A stretch of 64,000 nt of DNA, from assembly GCF_040610475.1 (NCBI RefSeq), contig NZ_JBEXMJ010000003.1:372001-436000 (forward strand), read 5' to 3'. Below are positions 52,015-61,104 of this stretch, one piece after another; within the stretch, counting starts at the first letter, position 1; each line of letters opens with the position of its first letter. A model generated the notes under the pieces. That model searched no databases. It saw only the letters and a list, made by a program, of their open reading frames with translations, and was not told the origin of the DNA. The position numbers were made by a program, and so were the translations under genes. This DNA comes from Actinopolymorpha sp. NPDC004070 (GTDB lineage: Bacteria > Actinomycetota > Actinomycetes > Propionibacteriales > Actinopolymorphaceae).

Positions 52015-54522
52015 GTGGGGAGCACGTTGTCGTCGCCCGACCAGCATGGTGGCCAGGGCGTCCCTTCCGGCGCCGCGACCGAAGAACGCTTCGCCACCGT
52101 CCTTCTTCTCCTCGTCCCGGATCAGAGCGCGAGCCGTGCGGCGGAGTCCGAGTTGACCGCCTGGAGCGACCGTGACTGGAAACGGTTGCTCATGGACCTA
52201 CCGACCGACGCGTCCAGTTTCCTCGTCCGGTTCGAACGCCCGTGGGACGCCGTCATCGAGGACCTCCACCAGTGGTGGACGGCGGCCAGACACCGAAGGG
52301 TGCGGTCGGACGAGGACCCGAGCTCGGTGCTCGGCTACGTCGGGTTCACGTTGCTGACACTGGTGTCACTGCGTCACTCCGACGAGGTCCGGCATGGTCG
52401 TACGCAGGCAGACACGGCTGCACTGCCGTCAACCCACGATTGCGAAGGCATCTGCAGGCCCCTGGTCGCCGAGCCCGTCGTGCGCGCGGCGATCCGTACG
52501 CTGTACGGCCCGCAAGCAGGGCTTGGCGATGACCAGGCCCTCAGTCGAACGGCAACGAACGAGCGGCCGGCCTGGAAGGAGTGGGAGAAGGCCAGGTTCG
52601 ACGAACTCACCTTCCATCGGCACGGCACGACGTCGTTCATTCTCACCGGGACCGCGGAGGAGGTTCACGGCCGGGCCAGCACGTACGCCCTGAAGTGCCT
52701 GCTCCACCCCTTCCTGCGTTCGGCGAGCGTGGTCCGGTCGACCGACGACTACATGGCTGAGTACGGCCAGCCCACCGAGAAGTTGAAGCACGTGGTGCGG
52801 GTGTGGGCCAGTAGTCCGAACTGGATCCTGATGGACTTCGTGGAGGGGGAGACACTGGCCGAACACCTGGCGCGCCGTGCGGACGAAGCGCCCGCGGCCC
52901 GGCAGTCGAGTCTTCTTCGAGTGATGCCGAAGCGCTTCCGCGACCGGATGCTGCGCCGGCGAAGGGCGTCGGAGGAACGCGTGGTCCGGGTCGACCTGCT
53001 CGAGGAGGTCGGCCGGGCGCTCCTGGCGGCGTTGGCCGACTTGGAGCGAGTCGATCTGCGGCACTGCGACCTGTCACCCTCGAACATCATCGTGAACGCG
53101 GACAGCGGTGAATACGTTCTGATCGACCTCGGTGTCAACTATCTCTACGTGCACGCGGTCGCCGGTCAGGGTGGTCCGGACGCCGGGTACGTCGCTCCCG
53201 AGGTGCGCCGCAGCGGCAGTGGTGCGTACACCTCCGACCTCTTCTCCCTCGGTCAGCTTCTCGTCACCGCCGCCGCGCCGAAGCGTCACCAGGACGGTTT
53301 CGTCCCGGATTCGTTGTACGCGGAGACCCCGATCCTGGCGAGGTTCATCGAGGATCTCGTCGACGGCGAGCCGACGCATCGGCTGTCGCTCTTCCGGCCC
53401 GATCCGGCCGAGCCGTTGTACCCACAACTGCGCACCCTGCTGGACGAGGAACTCGCCGGCGTCCAGGCGGCACGAAACGATCGTTCGACTGCGCCGGGCC
53501 TGCTGGCCGATCTGGTCGGCTTGTTCAGGCCGCTGTCGGGTGCGCCGGGAAGCCAGTGGCGGTTGTGGAAGGTCCGTAGGCGCCAGGGCCTGTATCGGGA
53601 TCCGTCCCGTGGGATGCACGTACGCTGGCTTCTCTTCTGGGCCTGGTTGTCGGGCGCGGCCTGGTACGTCGCGGCGACGATCGTGCTGTGGTGGTGGGCG
53701 CGGGACCTCGGCTGGGACTGGGGCAACCAGGCGGTCACCGCGCTGAGCCGACTCAGTGGTGCGTCGCCGGACACCTTTCCGTACCTCGACGACTTACGAC
53801 AGCCGGACTACCGCGTCCCCGACCTGGTGGCCAACCTGCCGGCCCGGATGGTGTGCCTGAGCTTCCTGCTGGTCTGCGCGCGCTACTACCAGAACCTGTT
53901 CGCAGGTCTCACCCCGCTGGTGACGGGCCTTGGACAGGGCCGGCTGAGCAGGCTCGCGGTCCTTGCCGAAGTGCACATGCGGCTGGCCACTGTCGTGGGG
54001 CTCGTGCTCGTCGTGCCGACCACCTTGGTTCAGCAGGCGTGGTGGCCGGTGTGTACGACGATCGGGATGGTCGTCACGTCACTGTGCAACTGGACGTGTC
54101 GCAGGTTCGCACAGACGGCTGTGGCCGAGGCGCGGAAGGCGGGACTGTCCACGGTGCCGTCGGGGCGGATCGCCGAGTTGGAGGAGTTCTGCCGCTGGGC
54201 GCCGTCGTCGACGTTCTACACGTTCACCGTGGCGGTCATCCTGGTGTGTATGCACCTTGGTGTCGCCACCGACCTGCCCGTCTACGCGGCGGGCGTCACG
54301 TTGACGAACGCGGTCCTCTTCTACGGCATCAAGTGCAGTGGCAACAGCGCCGCCGACGTCCGCGCGGCGCTGGGCAGGGCATGCCTGGCGGCCGAACGGC
54401 TGCGACACACGCGGCACCTTGTGAGCTCCGGCCCAGCTGATGCGGCTACGTCTGGTCCGCTTTCTTCGCCATCGCGTTCGCCAGAATACCGAGCCCGACC
54501 GCAAGGAACAGACCTGTCATGA
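52015..54522 (+). CDS. Membrane protein with kinase-like domain
   Basis: 835 residues. After ~190 residues without a known domain, a protein-kinase fold follows: Lys227 (ALKCLL), hinge ILMDFVEGETLAEHL, catalytic loop HCDLSPSNI with Asp352 and Asn357, DLG metal motif at 371-373, and YVAPEV at 392-396. Ser/Thr kinases normally have HRDLKxxN, so catalytic Lys is replaced by Ser. The glycine loop is not obvious. The C-terminal ~290 residues contain about five TM helices. GTG follows GGGGGAGG. The last 77 bases overlap the opposite gene. Active or pseudokinase cannot be settled by eye. Confidence 0.78.
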   Translation: MGSTLSSPDQHGGQGVPSGAATEERFATVLLLLVPDQSASRAAESELTAWSDRDWKRLLMDLPTDASSFLVRFERPWDAVIEDLHQWWTAARHRRVRSDEDPSSVLGYVGFTLLTLVSLRHSDEVRHGRTQADTAALPSTHDCEGICRPLVAEPVVRAAIRTLYGPQAGLGDDQALSRTATNERPAWKEWEKARFDELTFHRHGTTSFILTGTAEEVHGRASTYALKCLLHPFLRSASVVRSTDDYMAEYGQPTEKLKHVVRVWASSPNWILMDFVEGETLAEHLARRADEAPAARQSSLLRVMPKRFRDRMLRRRRASEERVVRVDLLEEVGRALLAALADLERVDLRHCDLSPSNIIVNADSGEYVLIDLGVNYLYVHAVAGQGGPDAGYVAPEVRRSGSGAYTSDLFSLGQLLVTAAAPKRHQDGFVPDSLYAETPILARFIEDLVDGEPTHRLSLFRPDPAEPLYPQLRTLLDEELAGVQAARNDRSTAPGLLADLVGLFRPLSGAPGSQWRLWKVRRRQGLYRDPSRGMHVRWLLFWAWLSGAAWYVAATIVLWWWARDLGWDWGNQAVTALSRLSGASPDTFPYLDDLRQPDYRVPDLVANLPARMVCLSFLLVCARYYQNLFAGLTPLVTGLGQGRLSRLAVLAEVHMRLATVVGLVLVVPTTLVQQAWWPVCTTIGMVVTSLCNWTCRRFAQTAVAEARKAGLSTVPSGRIAELEEFCRWAPSSTFYTFTVAVILVCMHLGVATDLPVYAAGVTLTNAVLFYGIKCSGNSAADVRAALGRACLAAERLRHTRHLVSSGPADAATSGPLSSPSRSPEYRARPQGTDLS

Positions 54523-55042
54523 CCCGGCCGAACGAGCTGAACCCGAATGGAAAGGCGTCGAAGGCGGTATTCGGCTGAATCATCGTCCAGGCGACGAAGG
54601 CGCCCACAGGAATTGCCGCCCGCACCCAGTTCTGCCAGCCCGAAACCTCTTTTACCGAGAGCAGGTACAGCCCGGCCGCCAGCACCATGAGCACCAGATA
54701 GACAACCATCATCTGGTGTGGGTAGGTAATGCGGGTAACGGAGTCACCTCCACTGCCCGTGGTCGTTGAGCCGTAGCTCATCGCCACGCCATGCAGAGCA
54801 AGTACCTCGGCAGGCACCAGTGCGGCCACCGCGTCCTGCCATCGGCCAACCTGTTCCAGGGGCAGTGATTCCTGGCCGCCCTGCGCCTTGCCGGGTTCGT
54901 CCTGCACCTGGCCGGCCGTAGGTGCCGCCTGCCGCACACTCTTCGCGGCCTGCGTGGCCGGTTCGCTCGCGTACGCGAGCGAAGCTGTGCTGGGCGCAGC
55001 AAGTCTGCGCCGGGTGATGGCTCCGTACAGAAGAGAACTCAT
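54446..55042 (-). CDS. Small membrane protein of unknown function
   Basis: 198 residues. A ~100-residue Ala/Gln-rich N-terminal cytoplasmic-looking part is followed by three or four TM helices (MMVVYLVLMVLAAGLYLL, WVRAAIPVGAFVAWTMI, VMTGLFLAVGLGILANAM). ATG 55042 has GGAG at 5 bases. LEQVGRWQDAVAALVPAEVLALHGVAMSYG precedes the first helix and recurs in small membrane proteins of actinomycetes, but no family name is known to me. It converges on the kinase gene with a 77-base overlap. Confidence 0.6.
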   Translation of the reverse strand: MSSLLYGAITRRRLAAPSTASLAYASEPATQAAKSVRQAAPTAGQVQDEPGKAQGGQESLPLEQVGRWQDAVAALVPAEVLALHGVAMSYGSTTTGSGGDSVTRITYPHQMMVVYLVLMVLAAGLYLLSVKEVSGWQNWVRAAIPVGAFVAWTMIQPNTAFDAFPFGFSSFGRVMTGLFLAVGLGILANAMAKKADQT

Positions 55043-55616
55043 GGGGACTCCGTTCCGCGGGCCGTGTACCGCCGGTTGTATCCGTGCGGCAGGAGAAGCC
55101 CGGGAGTCGCTTGCGTTCAAAGTCTTGCCGTGAGCATGGAGCGACGGGCGGAGGGCGTCAAGAGCCAAGGTGGTCGACGCGCGACCCCCCGGCCGACGTC
55201 CGTTCGCTCGCCCACCAGGTCACGGCAAGAGGTCACGGGCACAGGGTGCGCAAGCAGGACTTGACGGTCCATGACCAGAGCTCCGGGCTGCCGGCCACGG
55301 CATGACCCCAGTCCAGTCGCACTGTGATCGCTTCGTGATCAACAGGAGTCTTGTGGGGAGTGGATCATGGGTTGATGCTTGCGTGCAATCGAGCTGCCGG
55401 CACTGCTCCTGGCGACGTTCGCAGTGCATCGCAGCTCGCTGGGGGGAGTTGTGGGGTGGCGATTCTCATAGGCGCACTCTCGATTGTCTGCGACCACGCC
55501 TTCGTTGGTTCGTCACCGCCCGAGCAGGCCTGCACGCCCTCTGGGTGAGCGTAACGCGCTGCCTTCTTCCACGGCCGGACACAGCCTCAACAAAGTCCCG
55601 AAAACAGGAGCCGATC
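55043..55616. other. 574-bp divergent intergenic region
   Basis: No supported gene. Several short frames lack family motifs. The region must contain the two divergent promoters. TTGACGG near 55260 is a possible -35 for the protease gene, with no convincing -10. No strong palindrome was seen. Confidence 0.5.
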
Positions 55617-57689
55617 ATGGTCCCACCTACCGAAGACAGGAACGCAACCGACGACGCGATCGATGTCCCTTCCGCCGAGAGGACCGTCGAGACCCAGCCC
55701 GCGGGCGAACTCGCCGAGGGCCGGGGCGACGTCCGGACCGGGCTGATCACACGAATGGGACTGATCGACGTCCCCGTCCAGTTCGAGGTACGGGACGGCC
55801 TGGCGATCTTCGAAGGCGACATCATCCTCGGCACGGTCGAGGAGCTCGAGAACGGCGTCAGCGCCGCGGCCGAGTCGGCGCGCGACTTCACGAAGGGACT
55901 GCACGCCGGGGTGAGGCCCGGAACCGTCGTCGACGTCGTTCCCCCGGAGAACGACGAGTCGCTGCTCGCAGGTGCCGTCATCATTCCGGGGGCAAACTTC
56001 CGCTGGCCGCTGGGGCGGATCCCGTTCGAGGCCGCCGGCAACCTGACCCAAACCGCTCGCGACGCGCTGAACCGTGCCGTGGACCACTGGCACGATCGCA
56101 CCCGGCTGTCCTTCAGAGCTCGACGGGCAGGGGACCCCGCGTGGCTCACCTGTCAGGACTCCACCGAGTGCAGCTCCGCGGTCGGCCGGCGGGGCGGTCA
56201 ACAGACCGTCAACCTGTCCGCCGGCTGCGGGTTCGGCGCCACCGTGCACGAGCTCGGGCATGCGGTCGGCCTGTGGCACGAGCAGTCCCGCGAGGACCGC
56301 GACCAGTTCGTCCGGGTCAACTGGGCCAACATCCAGTCCGGCAAGGCACACAACTTCGACCAGCACATCAACGACGGCGATGACGTCGGAGGGTACGACT
56401 ACGGCTCGATCATGCACTACGGCGCCACGGCGTTCGGCATCGTCGATCCGGACGGCAGGACGCGGGTGACGCTCGAAGCGCTCCGGCCGATGCCCCCGGG
56501 CGTCATCATGGGTCAGCGGGCCGGGCTCAGTGTCGGGGACCGGGCCGCGGTCGCGGTGATGTATCCGAACCTGTATCCCAACTCACGCAATGCCTGGGTG
56601 GGAAGGTTCGTACCGGGCGTGGCGAACAGCCTGCTGTACTACGCGCCCGCCCAGCAGGTCTGGTACCTCGGAACCACGACCGGGGGTGCGTTGTCGTTCA
56701 CCCGGGTCGGTGACACTTCCGGCTTCGGCAACCTCGACGACGGTCGCCCCATCTGGATCGGCGACTTCACCGGCAACGGGACCACCGACGTGATGTTCTA
56801 CTACCCGGGCGACGACAACTGGTGGCTGGGCGAGATGTCGGGTGGCCAGCTCCAGTGGCGGCTGGTGGGGAACACCGCCGGCTTCGGGCACGCGATCAAC
56901 GACGGCCGGCCGTTCTGGACCGGCGACTTCACCGGCAACGGCTCGACCGACGTGTTGTTCTACTACCCGGGCGACGACAACTGGTGGCTGGGCGAGATGT
57001 CCGGCGGCCAGCTGCGGTGGCGGTTCGTGGGCAACACCCGCGGTTTCGGGCACGCGATCAACGACGGCAGGCCGTTCTGGGTGGGGGACTTCACCGGCGA
57101 CGGGTCGACCGACGTGATGTTCTACTACCCCGGCGACGACAACTGGTGGCTCGGCACCATGTCGGCCGGTGGGCTCGGATGGTCCCTGGTCGGAAACACC
57201 AGAGGGTTCGGGCACGCGATCAACGACGGCCGGCCGTTCTGGACCGGTGACTTCACCGGTAACCGGTCGACCGACGTGATGTTCTACTACCCCGGCGACG
57301 ACAACTGGTGGCTGGGCGAGATGTCGGGCGGGCAGCTGCGGTGGCGATTTGTTGGCAACACCCGCGGCTTCGGCCACGCGATCAACGACGGCCGGCCGTT
57401 CTGGACCGGTGACTTCACCGGAACTGGCGCGACCGACATCATGTTCTACTTCCCGGGCGACGACAACTGGTGGCTCGGGCGGATGGACACCGGCTCACTG
57501 ACCTGGAACCTCGCGGGCAACACGCGCGGCTTCGGGCACGCCATCAACGACGGCCGGCCGTACTGGATCGGCGACTTCACCGGCGACGGGAAGGCGGATG
57601 TCCTTTTCCACTACCGCGGTGACCTGAACTGGTGGCGCGGCGCGGTCGGATCGGGACAGTTCGCATGGACGCTGGCAGCGACCTGGTGA
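55617..57689 (+). CDS. Astacin-like (M12A) metalloprotease with tandem-repeat tail
   Basis: 690 residues. The zinc-binding HELGHAVGLWHEQSREDRD gives His211, Glu212, His215 and His221, and the Met-turn SIMHYG is at 264-269. Before it lie a propeptide-like 120 residues; after it a ~50-residue link, then six 54-residue repeats (GRPFW-GDFTGNGSTDVMFYYPGDDNWWLG type) with an imperfect seventh in front. ATG 55617 follows ACAGGAG. No signal peptide is visible, so export, if any, uses an unusual route or an upstream start. Repeats of this FG-GAP/VCBS-like type bind calcium or sugars. Confidence 0.88.
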   Translation: MVPPTEDRNATDDAIDVPSAERTVETQPAGELAEGRGDVRTGLITRMGLIDVPVQFEVRDGLAIFEGDIILGTVEELENGVSAAAESARDFTKGLHAGVRPGTVVDVVPPENDESLLAGAVIIPGANFRWPLGRIPFEAAGNLTQTARDALNRAVDHWHDRTRLSFRARRAGDPAWLTCQDSTECSSAVGRRGGQQTVNLSAGCGFGATVHELGHAVGLWHEQSREDRDQFVRVNWANIQSGKAHNFDQHINDGDDVGGYDYGSIMHYGATAFGIVDPDGRTRVTLEALRPMPPGVIMGQRAGLSVGDRAAVAVMYPNLYPNSRNAWVGRFVPGVANSLLYYAPAQQVWYLGTTTGGALSFTRVGDTSGFGNLDDGRPIWIGDFTGNGTTDVMFYYPGDDNWWLGEMSGGQLQWRLVGNTAGFGHAINDGRPFWTGDFTGNGSTDVLFYYPGDDNWWLGEMSGGQLRWRFVGNTRGFGHAINDGRPFWVGDFTGDGSTDVMFYYPGDDNWWLGTMSAGGLGWSLVGNTRGFGHAINDGRPFWTGDFTGNRSTDVMFYYPGDDNWWLGEMSGGQLRWRFVGNTRGFGHAINDGRPFWTGDFTGTGATDIMFYFPGDDNWWLGRMDTGSLTWNLAGNTRGFGHAINDGRPYWIGDFTGDGKADVLFHYRGDLNWWRGAVGSGQFAWTLAATW
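56742..57686 (+). repeat. Six 162-bp coding repeats in the astacin-like gene
   Basis: Repeat starts (GGxCGxCC encoding GRP) fall at 56742, 56904, 57066, 57228, 57390 and 57552, exactly 162 bases apart; the last copy is cut short by the gene end. Copies 2 to 5 share long blocks of near-identical DNA (for example the codons for FGHAINDGRPFW), which suggests recent duplication or gene conversion. Each copy has Asp/Asn-rich turns (GDFTGNGSTDV, PGDDNWW). Confidence 0.9.
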
Positions 57690-57724
57690 CACACTGACGA
57701 GTGAGCGGGGACAGACGTGGACCG

Positions 57725-58096
57725 ATGAGTCGGGGGGCGGGCGTGAAGGTGGCGTGCTTCGTGGTGCTGCCGCCGGACGCGCTCGCCACCCCGTCCGAGG
57801 AGCCGGTGACGGTCCGCGTGTCCATCCAGGACGTGACCATGGCCGACGAGTCGTCCGTCGCGGTGGCCCAGACGGTGGCCGAAGCGCACGATCGAACCGA
57901 TGTGGAGGGCCCGTACGTCGTCGAGGCCGACCTGAGACCCGGACGGCAGTACGCGGTGTATGCGCACGTGAGCCGTTCGGGGGACCTGGCGCCCGCTTCC
58001 GGGGACTTCATCAACACCGAACGGGTTCCGTTGCCGACCGGCTCGACGGGCAGCATCGCGTTCCATGTCGAGATTCCCGTACGCCGGATCGACTGA
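57725..58096 (+). CDS. Small YbaY-like beta-sandwich protein
   Basis: About 123 residues. FVVLPPDALATPSEEPVTVRVSIQDVTMADESSVAVAQTV, then YVVEADLRPGRQYAVYAHVSRSGD, resemble the YbaY/YscW-type pilot or lipoprotein domain that binds a partner by an exposed strand. There is no signal or lipobox, unlike typical YbaY. Start is uncertain (GTG 57701, ATG 57725 or GTG 57743). It follows the astacin-like gene by 35 bases and may be co-transcribed with it. Confidence 0.6.
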   Translation: MSRGAGVKVACFVVLPPDALATPSEEPVTVRVSIQDVTMADESSVAVAQTVAEAHDRTDVEGPYVVEADLRPGRQYAVYAHVSRSGDLAPASGDFINTERVPLPTGSTGSIAFHVEIPVRRID

Positions 58097-58157
58097 CGCA
58101 ACCCAACCTTGCGTCCGGCCGACGGTGGGGTCTCGCCGCCCTGCCGGAGAACGTGGC

Positions 58158-58195
58158 GGCCGCGGAAACCCTGCCTGAACAGGGGTCCCGCGGCC
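58158..58195. terminator. Hairpin between converging genes
   Basis: GGCCGCGGAAACCCTG (58158-58173) pairs with CAGGGGTCCCGCGGCC (58180-58195), 16 positions with two mismatches, around a 6-base loop. It lies between two convergent genes and would serve both directions. Confidence 0.7.
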
Positions 58196-58214
58196 GGCGC
58201 ACGGACTCCGTCCG

Positions 58215-59336
58215 TCACTTCAGGGCAACGTAGTCACCGGCCGCCGAGACGGACGCGACGGTGGAACTGCCTGCGTAGGACCACCGCCAGTAGCCGGTGG
58301 CGCCGGCCGTCGTGGTCGTCTTCAGGTAGCCGTTCGCGTCGGTGTAGGCGGTCCTGACCGTGCCGTAGGTGCTGCTGCCTGCCTTGCGGAACTGCAACTT
58401 CACCGGCTGGCTCGCGTAGCCGACGAACGTCGTGGCGTCGTCGGTGGTCGCGCGGGTCAGCCGCCCGGTCACTGTGAGCTTGCCACCCTTGGCGACCGGC
58501 TCCGGGGAGGCGTTCACGCTGAGCTTCGCGACCTTGTAGAGGATGACGCTGTCCCCGGCGGAGACCGAGCCCGCGGTCGTGCTGCTTCCGCCGAACGACC
58601 ACCGCCAGGTCCCCGACGTGGTGGCGGTGACGGTCGTCTTCACCGTGCCGTCCGTGGCGGAGTTGATCGTCTTGACGGTGGCGTACGAGGTGGCTCCGGC
58701 CTTCCTGAACTGCAGCCGCACCGGCTGGCCGCCGTAGCCGACAGAGATCTTGTCGCCGTTGACGTCCCAGGCGTTCCAGTTGGGCTGGGTGAGGCGGCCG
58801 GTGACGGTGAGGGTGGCGTTCTTCCGGACGGGTTCGGGGGTGGCGTTCGCCGTCGCCAGCCTGGTCTCCTTCAGCAGGAGGACGTTGTCGGCGGGATCGC
58901 TGTAGAGGTTGTACTGAACGCCGTCGTAGGTGTAGCCGCTCATCCGCAGCTGGACCGGGCGGCCGGCGGAGGAGTTGTCCAGGCTGTACTGGGCGATGAT
59001 CGCCGTGCCGGTGCAGGTCAGCGTGGTGGCGGTGCGCGGCACGCAGGTCATGTTCGCGCTGTCCGGTCCCTCCAGGTACTGGAAGAAGAGGCCGCCGAAG
59101 CTGCGGAGATGGGCGTCGACCGTGCCCAGCCCTCCGGAGTCCTCGGAGATCTCGACGGTGACCGGGACTGTGCGGGTGATCGAGCCGCTGGTCCCCATCA
59201 CGATCGGCTTGCCGTTGTTGATCGTGGTGCTGGTGATCTTGGTGTCGTAGTACTCGGCGTTGGCCGGTGACGACAGCGCCAGACAACCGGCGACCGCCCC
59301 GGCCGCAAGCAGGGCGGCGTTGCGCACAGATTTCAA
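58215..59336 (-). CDS. Secreted protein with two immunoglobulin-like repeats
   Basis: 373 residues with a Sec signal (MKSVRNAALLAAGAVAGCLALSSPANA). After a ~130-residue beta-rich domain come two ~95-residue copies: ATPEPVRKNATLTVTGRLTQ then RLQFRKAGATSYATVKT and TTSGTWRWSFGGSSTTAGSVSAGDSV; second copy ASPEPVAKGGKLTVTGRLTR ... LKFRKAG-like and ATGYWRWSYAGSSTVASVSAAGDYV. These Ig-like units are common in actinobacterial secreted proteins and have no catalytic residues. A structural or binding role is likely. Confidence 0.82.
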   Translation of the reverse strand: MKSVRNAALLAAGAVAGCLALSSPANAEYYDTKITSTTINNGKPIVMGTSGSITRTVPVTVEISEDSGGLGTVDAHLRSFGGLFFQYLEGPDSANMTCVPRTATTLTCTGTAIIAQYSLDNSSAGRPVQLRMSGYTYDGVQYNLYSDPADNVLLLKETRLATANATPEPVRKNATLTVTGRLTQPNWNAWDVNGDKISVGYGGQPVRLQFRKAGATSYATVKTINSATDGTVKTTVTATTSGTWRWSFGGSSTTAGSVSAGDSVILYKVAKLSVNASPEPVAKGGKLTVTGRLTRATTDDATTFVGYASQPVKLQFRKAGSSTYGTVRTAYTDANGYLKTTTTAGATGYWRWSYAGSSTVASVSAAGDYVALK

Positions 59337-59410
59337 GGATCCCCCTGGAGCAGAACATCACCGCCACATGCGGTGCGCGCATCCTGCCACACCCCTCGGT
59401 AAGGGTGCAC

Positions 59411-60289
59411 TCAGTCCCAGGAGATGCCCGCGTAGCGGTCGAACTCTTCACGGCTGCGCTTCACCGAGTCGAGCTCGTCGAGCTGGGTGTGGTCCTGTTC
59501 CAGCAGCAGGTACTCGAAGTTCGGGCACTTTCCGGCAGCGTCGATGATCGCCTGGATGGGCATCACGCCCGTACCGATCTCGGTGAAGCAGAGCGGGTCC
59601 TTCGTCTCCAGGAACGACTCGATCGTGATCTCGACGTTCTTGTCGACGGGCCCGTCGAACATCACCACGGGCTGGGGTGCGTCGCGAGGGAAGTCCTTCT
59701 GGTGAAGGAGAACCAGCCGATCGCTGTACTTCTCGATCATCGCGACCGGGTCCTGTCCGCCGCGCATCATCCAGTAGGTGTCCATCTCCACGAACACGAG
59801 TTCCGGGTCGGTGTTGGCCATGACGAGGTCGTAGACCGTACGACCGTCGACGAGCTGAAACTCCTGATAGTGGTTGTGGTAGTAGAACCGCATCCCTCGT
59901 TCGCGGCACAGCTCCCCGACGTGGTTGAAGAACTCCGCGCGGCGCAGCACGTAGTCCAGATCGCCGTACGGATAGAACTCGATGTCGCAGCCGATCTGGG
60001 TGTTGCCGAGCTCGCGGTGGTAGTCGAGGATCGCCGGCAGGCGCTGCGGGTCCAGGGGATTGACGTGGCAGCCGACCACCTGCATGCCGAGCCGGTCCAA
60101 GGTGGTGCGAAGCTCCTTGGCCGGGACGCCGAACCCGATTCCGTCGTCGGTGCCGGCGTTGTGGTTCGCTCCCTCGAAGTTCCGGTAGCCGAGTTCGGCC
60201 AGCCGTTCCAGAGTCCCGTAGGTGTCCCGGGCCATGGACTGCCTGACGGAGTACAGCTGAATGCCCACTCTCACCGACACGCTCGTCAC
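59411..60289 (-). CDS. Sugar phosphate isomerase/epimerase (AP endonuclease 2 fold)
   Basis: 292 residues. VGIQLYSVRQSMARDTYGTLERLAELGYRNFEG, HNHYQEF, FVEMDTYWMMRGG and LLHQKDFPRD are the metal-binding strand ends of the TIM-barrel family that includes inosose dehydratases and xylose-isomerase-like enzymes. No dehydrogenase partner lies next to it, so the sugar is unknown. The lipoprotein at 61105 could supply the substrate. Confidence 0.88.
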   Translation of the reverse strand: MTSVSVRVGIQLYSVRQSMARDTYGTLERLAELGYRNFEGANHNAGTDDGIGFGVPAKELRTTLDRLGMQVVGCHVNPLDPQRLPAILDYHRELGNTQIGCDIEFYPYGDLDYVLRRAEFFNHVGELCRERGMRFYYHNHYQEFQLVDGRTVYDLVMANTDPELVFVEMDTYWMMRGGQDPVAMIEKYSDRLVLLHQKDFPRDAPQPVVMFDGPVDKNVEITIESFLETKDPLCFTEIGTGVMPIQAIIDAAGKCPNFEYLLLEQDHTQLDELDSVKRSREEFDRYAGISWD

Positions 60290-60371
60290 CTCCGCGTGGA
60301 TCGCTTCGTTGGTGCGTGCGCTCGCAACGCTACAAGGGCCGGCGTAGGTGGAGCTACAGGTCGGGCCGGGG

Positions 60372-60887
60372 CTACCAGGTGCCGCGGTGGACGACCTCGT
60401 CGAAGGGGCGACGGTTCGGCCTGGTGATCGGCCGCAGCGGCCGGTCGGCCGGATATCCGACGCCGAGCAGGTAGGCGACGAGGTGGTCGTCCGGTACGCC
60501 GAGGATGCCGCGTGCCTTGTCCTGGTCGCTGACCGAGGAGTGACCGGTGCCGATGCCCAGGTCGGCGGCGGCGAGCGCCATGGCGTAGGTGGCCTGGCCC
60601 AGGTCGTACTGGTCGATCTGGCTGTTCCGGTCGTCGGGTGGTTGGGGAAGGACCAGGGCGATCGCGGCGGGGGCGTCGGCGATGTGACGCGCGCCCTGCC
60701 ACACCGTCGAGAGCTCGGCGAGCTGGTCGCGGTCGGTCACGATCACGAAGTCCCAGTGCTGGCGGTTGGACGCGGACGGCGCCCGCCGGGCAGCCTCCAC
60801 GATCCGGTCCAGGTCGGCGTCGCTGACCGGATCAGGACGGTAGGAACGAACGTTGCGGCGGGCTCTGATCGCGTCCCACGTTTCCAT
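60372..60887 (-). CDS. Nitroreductase family protein
   Basis: 171 residues from ATG 60887. IRARRNVRSYRPDPVSDADLDRIVEAARRAPSASNRQHWDFVIVTD carries the FMN-binding RRNVRSY and PSASNRQ motifs. GQATYAMALAAADLGIGTG and AYLLGVGYPADRPLRP complete the fold. It would be a soluble FMN-dependent NAD(P)H reductase. It is divergent from the binding-lipoprotein gene. Confidence 0.9.
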   Translation of the reverse strand: METWDAIRARRNVRSYRPDPVSDADLDRIVEAARRAPSASNRQHWDFVIVTDRDQLAELSTVWQGARHIADAPAAIALVLPQPPDDRNSQIDQYDLGQATYAMALAAADLGIGTGHSSVSDQDKARGILGVPDDHLVAYLLGVGYPADRPLRPITRPNRRPFDEVVHRGTW

Positions 60888-60920
60888 GCCGTACGACCTC
60901 CTGAGGGAATGGTCCGACGA

Positions 60921-60950
60921 TTGACACATACGATCAGCCAGTCGTACTTT
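60921..60950 (+). promoter_or_regulatory. Promoter candidate for the family-5 binding protein
   Basis: TTGACA (60921-60926) and TACTTT (60945-60950) are 18 bases apart on the plus strand. The LacI-type operator at 61009 lies about 60 bases downstream, a position suitable for repression. Confidence 0.55.
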
Positions 60951-61008
60951 ACCGATCTGGTCGTCGCGCTTCTCGACGGAAATGAAACGCGCCCGCTTCG
61001 TGTCGAGA

Positions 61009-61022
61009 GGAAAGCGCTTCCC
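61009..61022. promoter_or_regulatory. LacI-type operator
   Basis: GGAAAGCGCTTCCC is nearly symmetrical about the central CG, with a perfect AAGCGCTT core, the style of LacI/GalR-family operators. It lies 83 bases before the binding-protein ATG. No LacI gene is in the window. Confidence 0.6.
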
Positions 61023-61104
61023 TTTTCGACGGGGCCGGGGAGAGCCACCGCGCCGACAAACCGGCCTGCCCATCCATGCCGATGGGGAGAGAAGGGAAGA
61101 CGCG

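Noticed and set aside
56742..57686. Regular 162-bp repeats considered as a CRISPR-like or satellite array
   Set aside because: The repeats are in frame, encode a 54-residue module, have no unique spacers and lie inside one protease gene.
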